Assembly: GCA_013398055.1 (NCBI GenBank)
Contig: VZRS01001745.1
Location: 189,581 to 253,580, forward strand
Reading direction: 5' to 3'
Source of the DNA: Ifrita kowaldi
Lineage: Eukaryota; Chordata; Aves; Passeriformes; Cinclosomatidae
Length of the DNA stretch: 64,000 bases
Positions within the stretch are counted from its first letter, which is position 1, and every line of letters starts with the position of its first letter. Below the pieces are notes generated by a model that saw only the letters and a program-made list of their open reading frames with translations, searched no databases and was not told where the DNA came from. The translations under genes were made by a program, and so were the position numbers. This document shows, one piece after another, positions 24,309 to 35,259 of this stretch.

Positions 24309-27300
24309 GGGTATAAAAAAAGTAATTGAAAAATAAAATGTGTGGCAATTCCAATTTATTGGCTATTTTTATCATGAGAACTCTGGGGGTGGCAGAACCA
24401 CCACATTGTTCAAACTGCTAAGGTGCATAAGATGACCTTCAGATTTTGACATTTGCAGTTAGATGTGGGGTACCTGGGGTTGGGGGAAGAGTGAATGAAA
24501 AAAAAAGTCACTACTGTACATATCAGACTTCATATGGAAAAATGGTGAAATTATAGGCATTGGGAAGAAAAAATGGTTAAGGGGATATATAGGCATGCTA
24601 CAAAGGAAGATGAATGTGAGTATTTTACCATTTTATTAAACATGGTGGGTTTTGCTGGGTTTCTACTAAAATGTCTTTAATTGAACTCTGGCATTTAAGA
24701 AGATGTTCTCAGTAATGTTTCCAGGAATTTTATAAAGGTAAATTTTCTGTTCTTTGTCTTGAGACTTATGGAACCTTAGAAAAAACTTATAATATCTAAA
24801 TAGATTTATATGTAAATTATAGTACATATCTAAATAATTCCCAAATTATGGGAAGTGCAAGAAGTTAAAAATAAGTGAGAAACCACTTGTGTATATAAAC
24901 TTATGTATATGTTGTTAAGCACTTTAAAAGAATTTTTAATGTTTAACACTTGAAATGCCCATTACAAACAGCAAGCAGCAGTTGGGAAGGCTATGCACTT
25001 GTAATGCAATTTTAAATATTAGTTGCAAACCCATTTCCCATAAATATTCTTAGTAGATCTGCAAAATACTGATTTTACTATCCCAAGGTGGCTTTGGTGG
25101 GGGTTTTTTGGGGTTTTTTTTTTTAGGATTAAGAGGTGAAGCTGTAATGGAGGGGGAATTTATTTTCCACAAAGTTTCCACTTCAGTAGTCATTTTTCTC
25201 TGTATCATTTATAATGAATAGCACATGAGCAATTACATATTATTATGCTGGCATTTAATTTTTTAATTGGAAAGACATAAAATCTTTTAAAATCCGTAAT
25301 TACTGTTTTTCAGTATAATGTGCTATTGAAATTTTCAAGCATTATAAAATTCTCTCTTCATTACAATTACAGCTTTGGTAATAGGCCCTGCAAAGTAGAG
25401 TTAGATTGAATATTTAGCAGAGGACTTTGTATTCTTCTAGTTGCGAAAATGCAGCATTAATGTGTTTTTCATGAAATCTCAAACCTAATCTCTCAGTGGT
25501 CAATCTGAAGCAGTGACTGCTCCAGGAGACCGTAAATGTTTTAATGTACCCTGATGTTATACACTATATAAATATATATCTAGGGAGGGAGAGATATTAT
25601 ATATCCCTAATGTTACGTGTTCAGTACTTATTTAAATAATAAGAATGCTAAAAAGAAGGAGAAAAGAAAGAAGAACCTGAAACAAGAATAAGCTTTTTGC
25701 TGTATATTGTACCATAAAGTCCCCATCAGTATTCCACTACTCAGTAGTAGATATCTATACAGGCCATTTGAATGGAAGATAATTTAAAAAGTAACACTTT
25801 TTAAAAGTAAATTGTTGATTTATTATTTTGTGGACATAATCAGTTAAACTATTAATTATATAAGCATGTAAATAAGCATGTAATGAATGTAAAACTAGAA
25901 AATTTAAAATATAGAAGCATTCTGTTATCTCATAGCAATCAAGCTTCCAGCAACAAAAAGAACAGAAACAAGAGTCGAACTTAACTATTGGCAAGTGCTG
26001 AGTGCTACTTATAGACAGTTTATGAAGTGCAATCAAGACAAAAGTCACACAAGAGTGGTGGTCCAAGCTCCCTGTGCCTTTCCTCAAGAGTAATTGTGGG
26101 CGCTGGCACAGAGGGAGGATTGGCTCCTGCAGAATGGGTGGTGGCTTCACCACGGGTGTGCAGACATCTGACTGTGGGCAGTGGCTCTTCCCAGAGCCCT
26201 GCTGGTGGTGCAGGACTGATGTCAGCAGCCCGGGCTGCTGCTTATCACTGGAGCATCAGCTGTGCTTCCTTTTAACTCACTCCTGTCCTTCAAGGTGCTT
26301 GGAATTCCTCTAAGGATGGGGGGAAAACTTAACAGCACAGGCATATGCGGAGTAAATGCAAACGACAAAAAGGTGTGTCCAAGGCAAATACTGCCTGCTG
26401 CCAGGGCCCTGCTGTCACAGTGGAGTTAGAAATGTGTGTAGGAAGAGAAATACAGTGGCAATGCATTAGAAACCCAGAGTGTCCGCTATATTGGAGCGTT
26501 AGCCTAAAGGTCTCCTTAAAAAGAGGAAGATTTGTACCTTCTTGATCTTGATACTCCTATGAGGAATAAGAAACTAGATACTTTGCTTAGAAAACATGGA
26601 GTGGGTAGCAAAATAAGGGGAGTAAATGGCAAGAAGAAACTGCTGCCCAGGGAAACAAAAAAAGCTTGTTTCCCTCTAACTTTTTAAAATAGCAGCCCTA
26701 TTAACAAACTGTTGTATCATAAATCATAAAAAATAAATACAGAAGGATGATAGGAAATGGCAAAAGCAATACTCGAGCTAGCTAAGCACAATTATTACCT
26801 TCCAAAATGTCAGCCAAGATATAAGAGATTACACTTCAAACATACCAAAAGTGAAAATGTTTTTCAGTTGCTGCACTACATTGCAGCAGGCTGAGAAAAT
26901 ATTAGAAATAGAGATTTCTTTCATTAGAACAGAACTTCTCTGTTGTAGTATGTAGTATAATACTATTATTCTCAAGAATGACCTGGTCTGATTTGTCTCA
27001 TAATCCTCTGTTTAGGTGTAGCAAGCAATACCTATAGCTACTGCAGAGGTTCAGTGTGGTTCGTGGTGGGATGGTGCACAGCTTGGAAACTGCTCTCCTT
27101 GCAAAAGTCATGGCTTCTTTTTAACAGGACCATTTGGACTTGCACATTTAAATCACAGAAGCCTAGAGACTGGAAAACTGAAATAGGGAAACTGTAGTCT
27201 CCTCATCTCATCTTCGGTGAGTTCATGCCGGATTCTGTGGCGCCAGTACCATACTAAACATCTGTTGTTTTGATTCCTCTGTTTAAACAGATTGGATTAG

Positions 27301-28821
27301 AAGGGGAGAAAAACCATCATCTCCTCCCCCTCACCATTCTGCCCAAAGCTTAGTTACTATGAAGACAAATCTTATTTATTTCCTGTCAGAAAAGGCTTCA
27401 CTGACATGGAGTATTTGATTTTTTGGAGGCTGGTTCTGACTCAGTTTTCAGCTACGTTAAGATATAAGATCTGATTATTGTAAATTACATGCAGGTAGGC
27501 TGCATGTAAGCTCCTCTGTAAATCTGTATTAATGCTATTGATTTGGATAGGCTTCACTGTATTAACTGACATGCTCTGGAATTACAGCAGGTGAACAGAA
27601 ACCAGAATCTGTTTAAATTTGTGCTGTTTAGATCTAGGGAACACTTTGTTTAGTATTGCAGCTACTGTTCTCTGAGAAGCAGCAGAGAATATCCACTGAA
27701 GGTCTCTGCATGCTCTTAAACCTAAAGGCAAAACATTATGATTGTTAAATCCATGGTTCTTTCAAATGCTGTGCTTATATCAAGAGGACCACTTGCATGT
27801 TGATGTAAGATGGAAACAAGCTCTTTTGTGTAACACCAAGAAGTATTCTTGATCCCTACTCCAAGTATTAAAAACCTACTGCCAGCAAATTCTAACACCT
27901 CATCCTATGCTCAGAGTCCCCCAGAATAACAAACTACCAATCCAAGACCTGAGAGATAAGATCTCTCCAGTGGAACTCAGGGAAATTCTGTCCAATTTTG
28001 ACCATTTTTTTTCTTTTAAGATCAAAAAGTTTTTTTCAGATTTGCACAAACCTTTGCACACTTGGGCTAAAGTTGATGCAAAACCTGAGAGGAAAAGAAT
28101 GGGGGAGAGATGGAAATTTCTGCTCTTTAAATTAGAAAACAAATTAGTGGCTTTCACAGGGGAGATTAGAAAACATGTTTGTAGTGAATCCCAAGCACCA
28201 TAGTACGAACAACACTTCCCACTAGTGCACACCCATGCCACACCTTTCAGACTTTGGTTCAAAGTCCATGTTTTGAGCAGACAGTTCTGGGTGTCAGCAT
28301 CCACGTTCAATCAGCAGTGTGCCAAAGGCTTGGAGTCACACAAACGAGCAATTTGTGTCACCCAGTAGCCTTCAATGCTGCAAGTACTTTAAAAAAGGAG
28401 AGTGTAGCTTATTTGTTGTTGTCATCCTCCCGATTCCCAACAAGTCCATATGACAAAGAATTCTCAGCCTGGCTGCCAGACTCTGTGGTGACCCTTTGGT
28501 TACTGCAGTGAGCTCAGATCTGCTAAGCTGTTCCACCAAATGTGAGCGTGTGCAGGGGATGTGTGTGCAGAGATGGTGGTGACACCACCAAGAGTGGAAA
28601 ATAGCTTGAGATGCTCTTCTTCTCTGGTGCTGAACAGCTTCAGAAAACAATAATGTTATTCCAACACTTGATACCATGTCTTGGGCTTTTTAAATGGTAC
28701 AAGAGACTGACGCTGCCCTGTTGAAAGTAACTAGTACTTGTTACTGGGAGGAAGAATGATCCATTTTCATGTATTCATATTCTACCTATCAATTCATACT
28801 GACTCTGCTCATGGTCCATAG
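24309..28821. other. Former ICA1L first intron, no features seen
   Basis: AT-rich sequence between the first two recognised fossil exons, with short A/T microsatellite-like stretches near 25,560-25,610. A minus-strand open stretch at 27,900-28,310 has no recognisable motif. No clear transposon was identified apart from the LTR that begins at 28,828. Confidence 0.5.
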
Positions 28822-28827
28822 GTTTAC
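28822..28827. repeat. LTR target-site duplication, left copy
   Basis: gtttac directly before TGTCGGGG. It is identical to the six bases after the LTR at 30,658-30,663. Confidence 0.75.
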
Positions 28828-29020
28828 TGTCGGGGTCTCCTGGACTCTGGGCTGCCCGGTGGCCCTGAGTAGGAGCCGACAATTCGAGGCCGAGGACCCC
28901 AAAATGTTCAAAGGCTGTGGCGAGCTCACCGCGTGGCGAGGGCTGAGCTGAGCGCCAGGACGGCAGGCAACGGCGGAGGGAATAAAGGAGCTGAGAAGGG
29001 CTTCTTCCGCAGGCAAGGGG

Positions 29021-29026
29021 TTTATT
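29021..29026 (-). promoter_or_regulatory. LTR polyadenylation signal
   Basis: tttatt on the plus strand is AATAAA on the minus strand, in the context AATAAACCCCTTGCC. Its position sets the element's orientation and leaves about 190 bp of R/U5. Confidence 0.6.
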
Positions 29027-29320
29027 GAGGTAACGCAGGGAGAAGGCAGTGGAGACGGGCAGCGAAAAGAAGCGCAGGGAGCATGGGACAGCAACTTAAG
29101 TACAGTAACAAAGCTCAGGGCGTGGTTTACAACTAACCAATCAGAGGATGATAAGCAGATGACAAGGGACCAATAGCGGGCTTTTGGAGGAGGGGAAAAC
29201 AGGGTACAACCAATGGGGAACAAAGGCCAGAAGAAGCTTCCAGAAACTAATGAAATATGCAACAACCCAGCTGAATAAACATGAAGCCTTAACCCAATCA
29301 GAACGCATACCCAACAGAAC

Positions 29321-30510
29321 TTTCCAGAGCGGGGCGGAGATGAGACAAAAGGGTGCTGCCCAGGGTTGACGCCTACTGGGCGTTCCCTTTTCGATTGACA
29401 GGCCTACCAGGATGAGAGACTTCTGGCAACTTTCCAGAGCGGGGCGGAGATGAGACAAAAGGGTGCTGCCCAGGGTTGACGCCTACTGGGCGTTCCCTTT
29501 TCGATTGACAGGCCTACCAGGATGAGAGACTTCTGGCAACTTTCCAGAGCGGGGCGGAGATGAGACAAAAGGGTGCTGCCCAGGGTTGACGCCTACTGGG
29601 CGTTCCCTTTTCGATTGACAGGCCTACCAGGATGAGAGACTTCTGGCAACTTTCCAGAGCGGGGCGGAGATGAGACAAAAGGGTGCTGCCCAGGGTTGAC
29701 GCCTACTGGGCGTTCCCTTTTCGATTGACAGGCCTACCAGGATGAGAGACTTCTGGCAACTTTCCAGAGCGGGGCGGAGATGAGACAAAAGGGTGCTGCC
29801 CAGGGTTGACGCCTACTGGGCGTTCCCTTTTCGATTGACAGGCCTACCAGGATGAGAGACTTCTGGCAACTTTCCAGAGCGGGGCGGAGATGAGACAAAA
29901 GGGTGCTGCCCAGGGTTGACGCCTACTGGGCGTTCCCTTTTCGATTGACAGGCCTACCAGGATGAGAGACTTCTGGCAACTTTCCAGAGCGGGGCGGAGA
30001 TGAGACAAAAGGGTGCTGCCCAGGGTTGACGCCTACTGGGCGTTCCCTTTTCGATTGACAGGCCTACCAGGATGAGAGACTTCTGGCAACTTTCCAGAGC
30101 GGGGCGGAGATGAGACAAAAGGGTGCTGCCCAGGGTTGACGCCTACTGGGCGTTCCCTTTTCGATTGACAGGCCTACCAGGATGAGAGACTTCTGGCAAC
30201 TTTCCAGAGCGGGGCGGAGATGAGACAAAAGGGTGCTGCCCAGGGTTGACGCCTACTGGGCGTTCCCTTTTCGATTGACAGGCCTACCAGGATGAGAGAC
30301 TTCTGGCAACTTTCCAGAGCGGGGCGGAGATGAGACAAAAGGGTGCTGCCCAGGGTTGACGCCTACTGGGCGTTCCCTTTTCGATTGACAGGCCTACCAG
30401 GATGAGAGACTTCTGGCAACTTTCCAGAGCGGGGCGGAGATGAGACAAAAGGGTGCTGCCCAGGGTTGACGCCTACTGGGCGTTCCCTTTTCGATTGACA
30501 GGCCTACCAG
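29321..30510. repeat. 110-bp tandem repeat array, 10.8 copies
   Basis: Units begin at 29,321, 29,431 and every 110 bases up to 30,421; the last lacks 20 bases. All copies read identically, with no substitution or indel that I can find. Each unit carries a GC box (GGGGCGGAG) and five CpG dinucleotides, so the array holds eleven GC boxes. It lies in the presumed U3 of the LTR, upstream of its AATAAA. Perfect identity implies very recent expansion or homogenisation. The true copy number may be larger if the assembly collapsed the array. Confidence 0.97.
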
Positions 30511-30657
30511 GGCTGTCCTTGTGGGGTGACTGATGGGTCCTCTGCAGCCTCTGAGCTGCTCTCAATGGACTCTTCATCCATACAATCGTTGTCTCTTGGC
30601 GGGGATCGTACCCAAGAGATCAGCTCCGGGCCAGAAGGCACATGAGCCACCGCCACA

Positions 30658-30663
30658 GTTTAC
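30658..30663. repeat. LTR target-site duplication, right copy
   Basis: gtttac directly after CCGCCACA. On the minus strand these bases (GTAAAC) are the splice donor of the first ICA1L fossil exon. Confidence 0.75.
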
Positions 30664-30800
30664 CATTAATTTGACATCCAGCTCTGCATCAGATGTTACC
30701 ACATATTCATGTTCATTCTTTGGTGAATGTTTCAATTTCCAGTATTTCTTCTGCACTTTGTCAGCTGTTGTTTTGACCTGTCTTGAGAGCAGAAATCCAT
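30664..30800 (-). pseudogene. ICA1L: ICA1L fossil exon 1 (start codon, QKKYW, SDAELD)
   Basis: Minus-strand reading gives VQKKYWKLKHSPKNEHEY, then VVTSDAELDVKLM, against QKKYWKTKQ...EDEHLVASDAELDAKLE in the live gene. About five codons are lost in frame in the middle. The ancestral start region ATGGATT...CAAGACAGG is recognisable at 30,800, but the distance from ATG to the VQKKYW codon is 44 nt, not a multiple of three, so the start is out of frame. The exon ends ATG|GTAAAC; these six donor bases are the target duplication of the LTR at 28,828-30,657. Confidence 0.85.
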
Positions 30801-33800
30801 GAGAGACTTCTGGCTTGTGCATGTGTGTGTAACAGACTTGAACAGTTTACAAGAACTGGGATAGAGAGAGAGTTAAAGGAGAGGAATTAATTCACTGAGC
30901 ATTTCCTGCAGGCTCTTCCAAGGGATTTCGACTGTCTTTCACATGCAGTTTAAAACAGCTGTGGTCTGACTGAAGATCAGTACTTCCCTATTCTAAATTT
31001 ATAGACCATAGACAGTAGGAAGTGTGATGAGGGGGAGCCTTTTGGATAAGCAATATAGATTATTGCAATGTTTTACTATAATTGGTTTATCATGTTTCTC
31101 CATACAGCTTTTTATGAGTTCTGATTTGCACCCAGAGGTCATTTCAAACATTTAAAGAAATTTCTTTGCTTAAATTATACATTATAGGCTGAAAGTGTCA
31201 GTACTAATCACAGAGCGTTTATTTCAATGTTTATTTAGTTCTGCAGTATTTTAAACTTGTACCGAGATCCCCTGTTGGTCACAGGCTGCTAGGTGTCCAG
31301 TGAAATAGATTGCAAAGACATGGAAAATCAACATTTTGAAGTTTCGAGTATGAATATTGAAATTGGTACAGAAATTTACATTTTTGTGGTTTGAATTACA
31401 TTTTCAGCATTCCGTACAGTACATGTCGTGATTTGGAAGGTTCGATACGCTCATCCAGACTGAGCAGCTGTCTTTGCTAGACCAGACTTAGCCAGCTTCT
31501 CATTGGCAGCTTAAAAACCACTTATTTCATGCAATTTACAGGACAATTTAAATTGGTTTTCATAGCAATTAATTTCAACCCAAGTTTTGCCTGTAATTTG
31601 AGATCTCTGCCAATGACCTTACATCAAACAAATTGGTGATTCAAACTTGATTGGGCTTTTTTTGGCATATAAATTGCAGTGGTAAGCTACTACAACTTGT
31701 TAGCTAATGAAGTATCTGTGCAGCTCACTGTAGCCTTGTGCTTCCCAAATTCAAGATAATCCATAAACTGCATTTACCCCTGGACTAGGGTGTGTGAGGG
31801 CCAGCTTGGCAGCCCCATTCTGACAGAGAGTAGAAATCTGAAGTGTGTTGACCTAGTTCTCATTAAGTTTTACTCTGACAAAACGTTTTGCCTTCCCCAC
31901 AGCAAGGGAAAAGAGCACATGCTGAAATTTCAGTGAGATCATGAAGCAGATCAGCCTAAAACACGTCCACCACTTGATTGGGACTTTTGTTTGTTTGTTG
32001 TTTGGAGGGGTTGCTTGCTTTTTAAAGAATCACATTTATCATCACACAATTTTGGAGATAAGTTTGTACCCTCCATTAATTCAGTAATGAGAAAAACCTT
32101 AAAAATTCTGGAATTCTTCAAGTTATATCCACATTAAAGTAACACGTTGATAATTAACAAGACTTAAATCAACTTAAGAGTGTAACAAAAGTGGGTCTTT
32201 TTCCTTTGGGGAATCTGTGCATGTGCCTATCTAGTGCTTTCTGTTGCAGAAATGTCAGAAAATGCAGGAGAAAACTCCTGAGATATGAGGTTTTCATTAG
32301 AAGTGTGTTCCTTTCTCTGTGTTTACTTCCAATCTCTGTGAAATATTTTTAATTGTAGAAGTCACTTTAAGCATGTGTGGTTAGATCTGTTTCCTAAGGT
32401 ATGCGTGCTAAAATCTAGAGGAGTATATTGAGTTTATCCTGGAAATTTATCAGCCTATAAAAAACTAAACTTCAGTAAGTTTATCTTCACTAAGGACAAA
32501 GCTCACCCTGGGCTTTGGACTGTGTATTGAAAGGGACAGGCAGAGCAGCACTGGCTGGAGATATGCACTGTTGTCCCAAACTCAGATATCCACATTACCC
32601 ACACACACCTGCTCAGGTTGTGTGTCACTGCAACATTTACTGTTTCTTTCCCCCTTCCCTTGTTTTTAATTCAATCTCCTAGCTGAGAGAAGACTGAGAT
32701 CAAAAAAATAAACCAAATGCCAACAAGAGAGAAAAAACAGTGCTCTGCCAGGGCTGGCTGTAGGAAAGGGATGGCAACCATCCAGAAGCAAAGATGAAAG
32801 TCTCAAAGCAAGAAGCAAGCTGAAAGAACCAGCTGGATAAAAGGAAACACATGAACAGAAAATGCAAGTGTGACACTAAGCCAAGGACCAAGCAGGTGAC
32901 CCTTGTCTTAAACTAATGCTTTTAATGTGTGTCTTAATGCACGGTGGTGTTTGAACTCTATTTAGAGGCAGCACACGTGTGCTAGTGAAGTGAACAATTT
33001 ATGCCAGGTGTTAGTGTAGAATAAAAAGATAGAAATAGAACAATGTGTATTGCACAGCCTCTCAAAAACAAACCAACCCCCACTTCCCATCGATAAGAAA
33101 ACCAAATGTAGGTCAGTCTTGCAGTAGTTGATTATTGTCTTTATTCCCCTCACTTGCAGTATCACTTTTATATTTAAGCAAAACTAGCAATTAGTACATA
33201 AAAATCCTTTACTGTTTTGTATTATGCTACTAGGGCACTAGGAATATGCAGAAATAGTTTTTAGGGGAGGAAAAAACCTAAATTTCGTGAGTAGAGTCCC
33301 CATCAGCACCTTGATTGTGGATTACCATGTTTTTGATTCAGCTCTTCTGCAGCTTTAAAATCAACTCATGTAGACCATTGTAATTTCACATGATCATTTT
33401 AAACGAGAGGACTGCATGTTTGAAAGGAAAGTCTCATTAAAACGTTTTATTTAAGATTACAGATTATCCAAAGAACTGTCAGCCAAATGTAGAAAGTATT
33501 GGTTTCAGGATAATTCATGGACTGTGGTAATACAGATAATATTCCAAAAACACGGTGTGCTTACACTGGTATCACTTCATGCTAATATGGTTTACTTAGT
33601 TCCTTCTTGGTCTGTTCTTTTGCCACAGTACTTTTCCAAACAAGAGGAGGGTGTAAAAATGCTGCTGCTTTTAACTGTGGTCCATCAAAACCTACTTTTT
33701 TAGATACATTCTGCGTATTTATTACAGGTGATAGTAGATCTAATGGCTTCACTGTTTGAAACTGAAACAACTAATGCCAGCTGGCTTTTCTTAAGTCTAA

Positions 33801-34789
33801 ATAATATTAGTCTAAAATAAGCTGACACTTCAAGTGCCATGGTCTTTTTAAAAACTGTTTTGTAAATCTTTCTGAGAAGGCAAGAAAACCATATTAAGGT
33901 TACTTATCTTGCATTCATGAGTCTTTAGACATCTGCATATAAGTTGCTACTTGCAGTACTTCACTTTGCAGAGCAAAGGGATCAGAGATCCTTCCCCTGT
34001 CCTTTGCCATTTTCACCAGTTTTGCTCTTTGATATTTCTTAAAACTCCTTACTCAGAACTATATATGTATTATATATATAGTCTATATATAATAATATAT
34101 AATATGTCTATATTATAAACCTGGAGGTCAGAGTTCTCACTCTTCAAAGAAAAATTACTAATTTAAGCATTTGACTTGTTTGTGCTGCACAGGTCTTACA
34201 CTGATTGAAAGCCAAGACACTGGTGAGGATATTCAGGTGTGGTTTCCACAGAGTTTAACAGTGTGCTGGTTTAACATCACATACATGTCATCTCACAAGC
34301 TGCAGGAATGGCTTTTTCATTTAAATGCTGAACTCAAAGCAAAACCACCAGCAGAGAAACTGAGCATGTTTGAATAGTGCTTATCCTCTCTAGCAACCTA
34401 AAAGCTACTGCAACTTTTGGCATCTGTTCTTTCTAACAATGAATTACTTCTTCTGCATTCTGTTTGTGATCCATCACTTGTTTCTACACATCTGCTTTTA
34501 GGACCAAGACACCACATTAGCTGTACTGTGACACAAGTACTGTGGTACAAGGCTGGCATTCTTATAATCTACAGCCCTAATTTATGAGCTACTAAAACAT
34601 GGAATATTTCATCTGCCAGTAAATCTGTCAAGTTCCTCTATATCGTGCTATTTACACTGCAAACATACCAAGTCTTCATCCTAGTTGGAAGCCTGGGTTC
34701 ATTAATTAAGGACCAAATCATAAGAACTGCCAACAGCCAGACTGAGGAGAGCTGAAATCTCATTTTTATCTGAAATGACACATTAAACC
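30801..34789. other. Intergenic stretch between the ICA1L relic and WDR12
   Basis: No coding exon, RNA gene or clear transposon recognised. Features seen are an AT-rich microsatellite (34,060-34,118) and a short plus-strand open stretch (34,171-34,377, ending EKLSMFE) with no recognisable motif. 5' exons of the former ICA1L may have lain here. Confidence 0.55.
34060..34118. repeat. AT-rich low-complexity stretch
   Basis: Nearly pure A/T with tatatata and ataatatataatat blocks that can pair with each other. An ordinary microsatellite-like tract. Confidence 0.85.
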
Positions 34790-34794
34790 AATGA

Positions 34795-35181
34795 ACTGTT
34801 GATAAAAGGTTTATTTTTTTTTCCAACGGAAAGCAGGTAAACTCAAAAAATAATTTAGTCAGTGAGTAGTTTTTCTGGAAGTATCAGCAAACAGTTTACT
34901 TCTTATTAAAAGGGCTATAGAAATAGTCATTTAAAAGACGTTAATTCAAAGCCATCAAAAAGGGAGAAAATGACCTTTGCTTTCTTTCACATTAATCCCA
35001 TTTGGGCTTTGCTGTTTTTCTGTGACAAATATGGATATAGGTTACCAATACAAAACCAGGAACAGCTCTCTGAGCAACAAACTCCTCCTTTCTTCAGAAG
35101 CTGATTGTGTAGAGATGCTAATAGAGAGCAACTGCTGCAAAAATCTTTGTTTTTAAAAAAAAGTCTTCTGGCTGTTGACCT
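34795..35181 (-). other. WDR12: WDR12 3' untranslated region
   Basis: Runs from the stop codon at 35,182-35,184 to just beyond a minus-strand AATAAA at 34,810-34,815. The length of about 0.39 kb is plausible. The cleavage point is inferred. Confidence 0.55.
34810..34815 (-). promoter_or_regulatory. WDR12: WDR12 polyadenylation signal
   Basis: tttatt on the plus strand reads AATAAA on the minus strand, within AATAAACCTTTTATC. It is the first canonical hexamer I see downstream of the WDR12 stop. Confidence 0.6.
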
Positions 35182-35259
35182 TCATGCCCCAACATCAGAG
35201 GCTGTAGCCGGGTATCTGTAGCAATACAGTTTGTTGTCTGCTCCTCCACTCAGTAACAA
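35182..35259 (-). CDS. WDR12: WDR12 coding exon 13 with stop
   Basis: The acceptor is tctcatcag. Encodes LLLSGGADNKLYCYRYPAT and ASDVGA, then TGA (35,182-35,184). Confidence 0.95.
   Translation of the reverse strand: MLLSGGADNKLYCYRYPATASDVGA

Larger units (their letters stand above)
28828..30657 (-). mobile_element. Solo LTR of an endogenous retrovirus, tandemly expanded
   Basis: Read on the minus strand the element begins TGTGGCGG at 30,657 and ends CCCCGACA at 28,828, the TG...CA termini of an LTR. It is flanked on both sides by the same six bases (plus strand gtttac). A polyadenylation hexamer AATAAA (29,021-29,026, minus) lies about 190 bp from the 3' end. The sequence is far more GC-rich than its surroundings. 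No gag, pol or env reading frame is present, so it is a solo LTR left by LTR-LTR recombination. Six-base duplications are typical of ERVK-like (class II) elements; the assignment is inference. It is 1,830 bp long, of which about 1.08 kb is extra copies of a 110-bp unit, so the unexpanded LTR would be about 750 bp. Confidence 0.8.
16553..30800 (-). pseudogene. ICA1L: ICA1L unitary pseudogene (seven exon fossils)
   Basis: Seven minus-strand segments match successive parts of ICA1L/ICA1 in the correct order: start and QKKYW (30,664-30,800), ISEEEN (24,222-24,308), GKALCSS to NR (23,657-23,831), LWMKD (23,027-23,092), FDK to SHSLTTYQ (22,079-22,201), PYDF-LK (21,280-21,375) and FADLDPLSNPDAIG (16,553-16,648). 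The live protein has an N-terminal BAR/arfaptin-homology domain and a C-terminal ICA domain. Here a frameshift follows the start codon, TAG replaces Tyr at 23,080-23,082 with a second frameshift soon after, one acceptor AG is missing, and TAG replaces Trp at 16,634-16,636. Introns persist, so this is not a retrocopy. It lies between FAM117B and WDR12 on the minus strand, exactly where ICA1L sits in mammals, which favours ICA1L over its paralogue ICA1. The exon encoding HSVQETC and most of the variable C-terminal half were not found. Confidence 0.85.

Noticed and set aside
24430..24510. Possible relic of the ICA1L HSVQETCTELLK exon (TTTCATTCA and CTGAAGGTCATC on the minus strand)
   Set aside because: Two short matches are separated by about 25 extra bases. 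It is in the right order, but too weak to list as an exon.
25755..26153. Minus-strand open frame of 132 codons
   Set aside because: Low-complexity hydrophobic composition with no recognisable domain and no coding-like codon use.
27900..28310. Open frames of about 100-136 codons on both strands
   Set aside because: No conserved motif, no splice context and no match to the neighbouring genes; open by chance in AT-rich DNA.
29321..30510. CRISPR-like or satellite interpretation of the 110-bp array
   Set aside because: The units are contiguous and identical with no unique spacers, and the array sits within LTR termini and a target duplication in a vertebrate genome.
34171..34377. Plus-strand open frame ending EKLSMFE
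   Set aside because: Short, unrecognised, and without a convincing start or splice partners.
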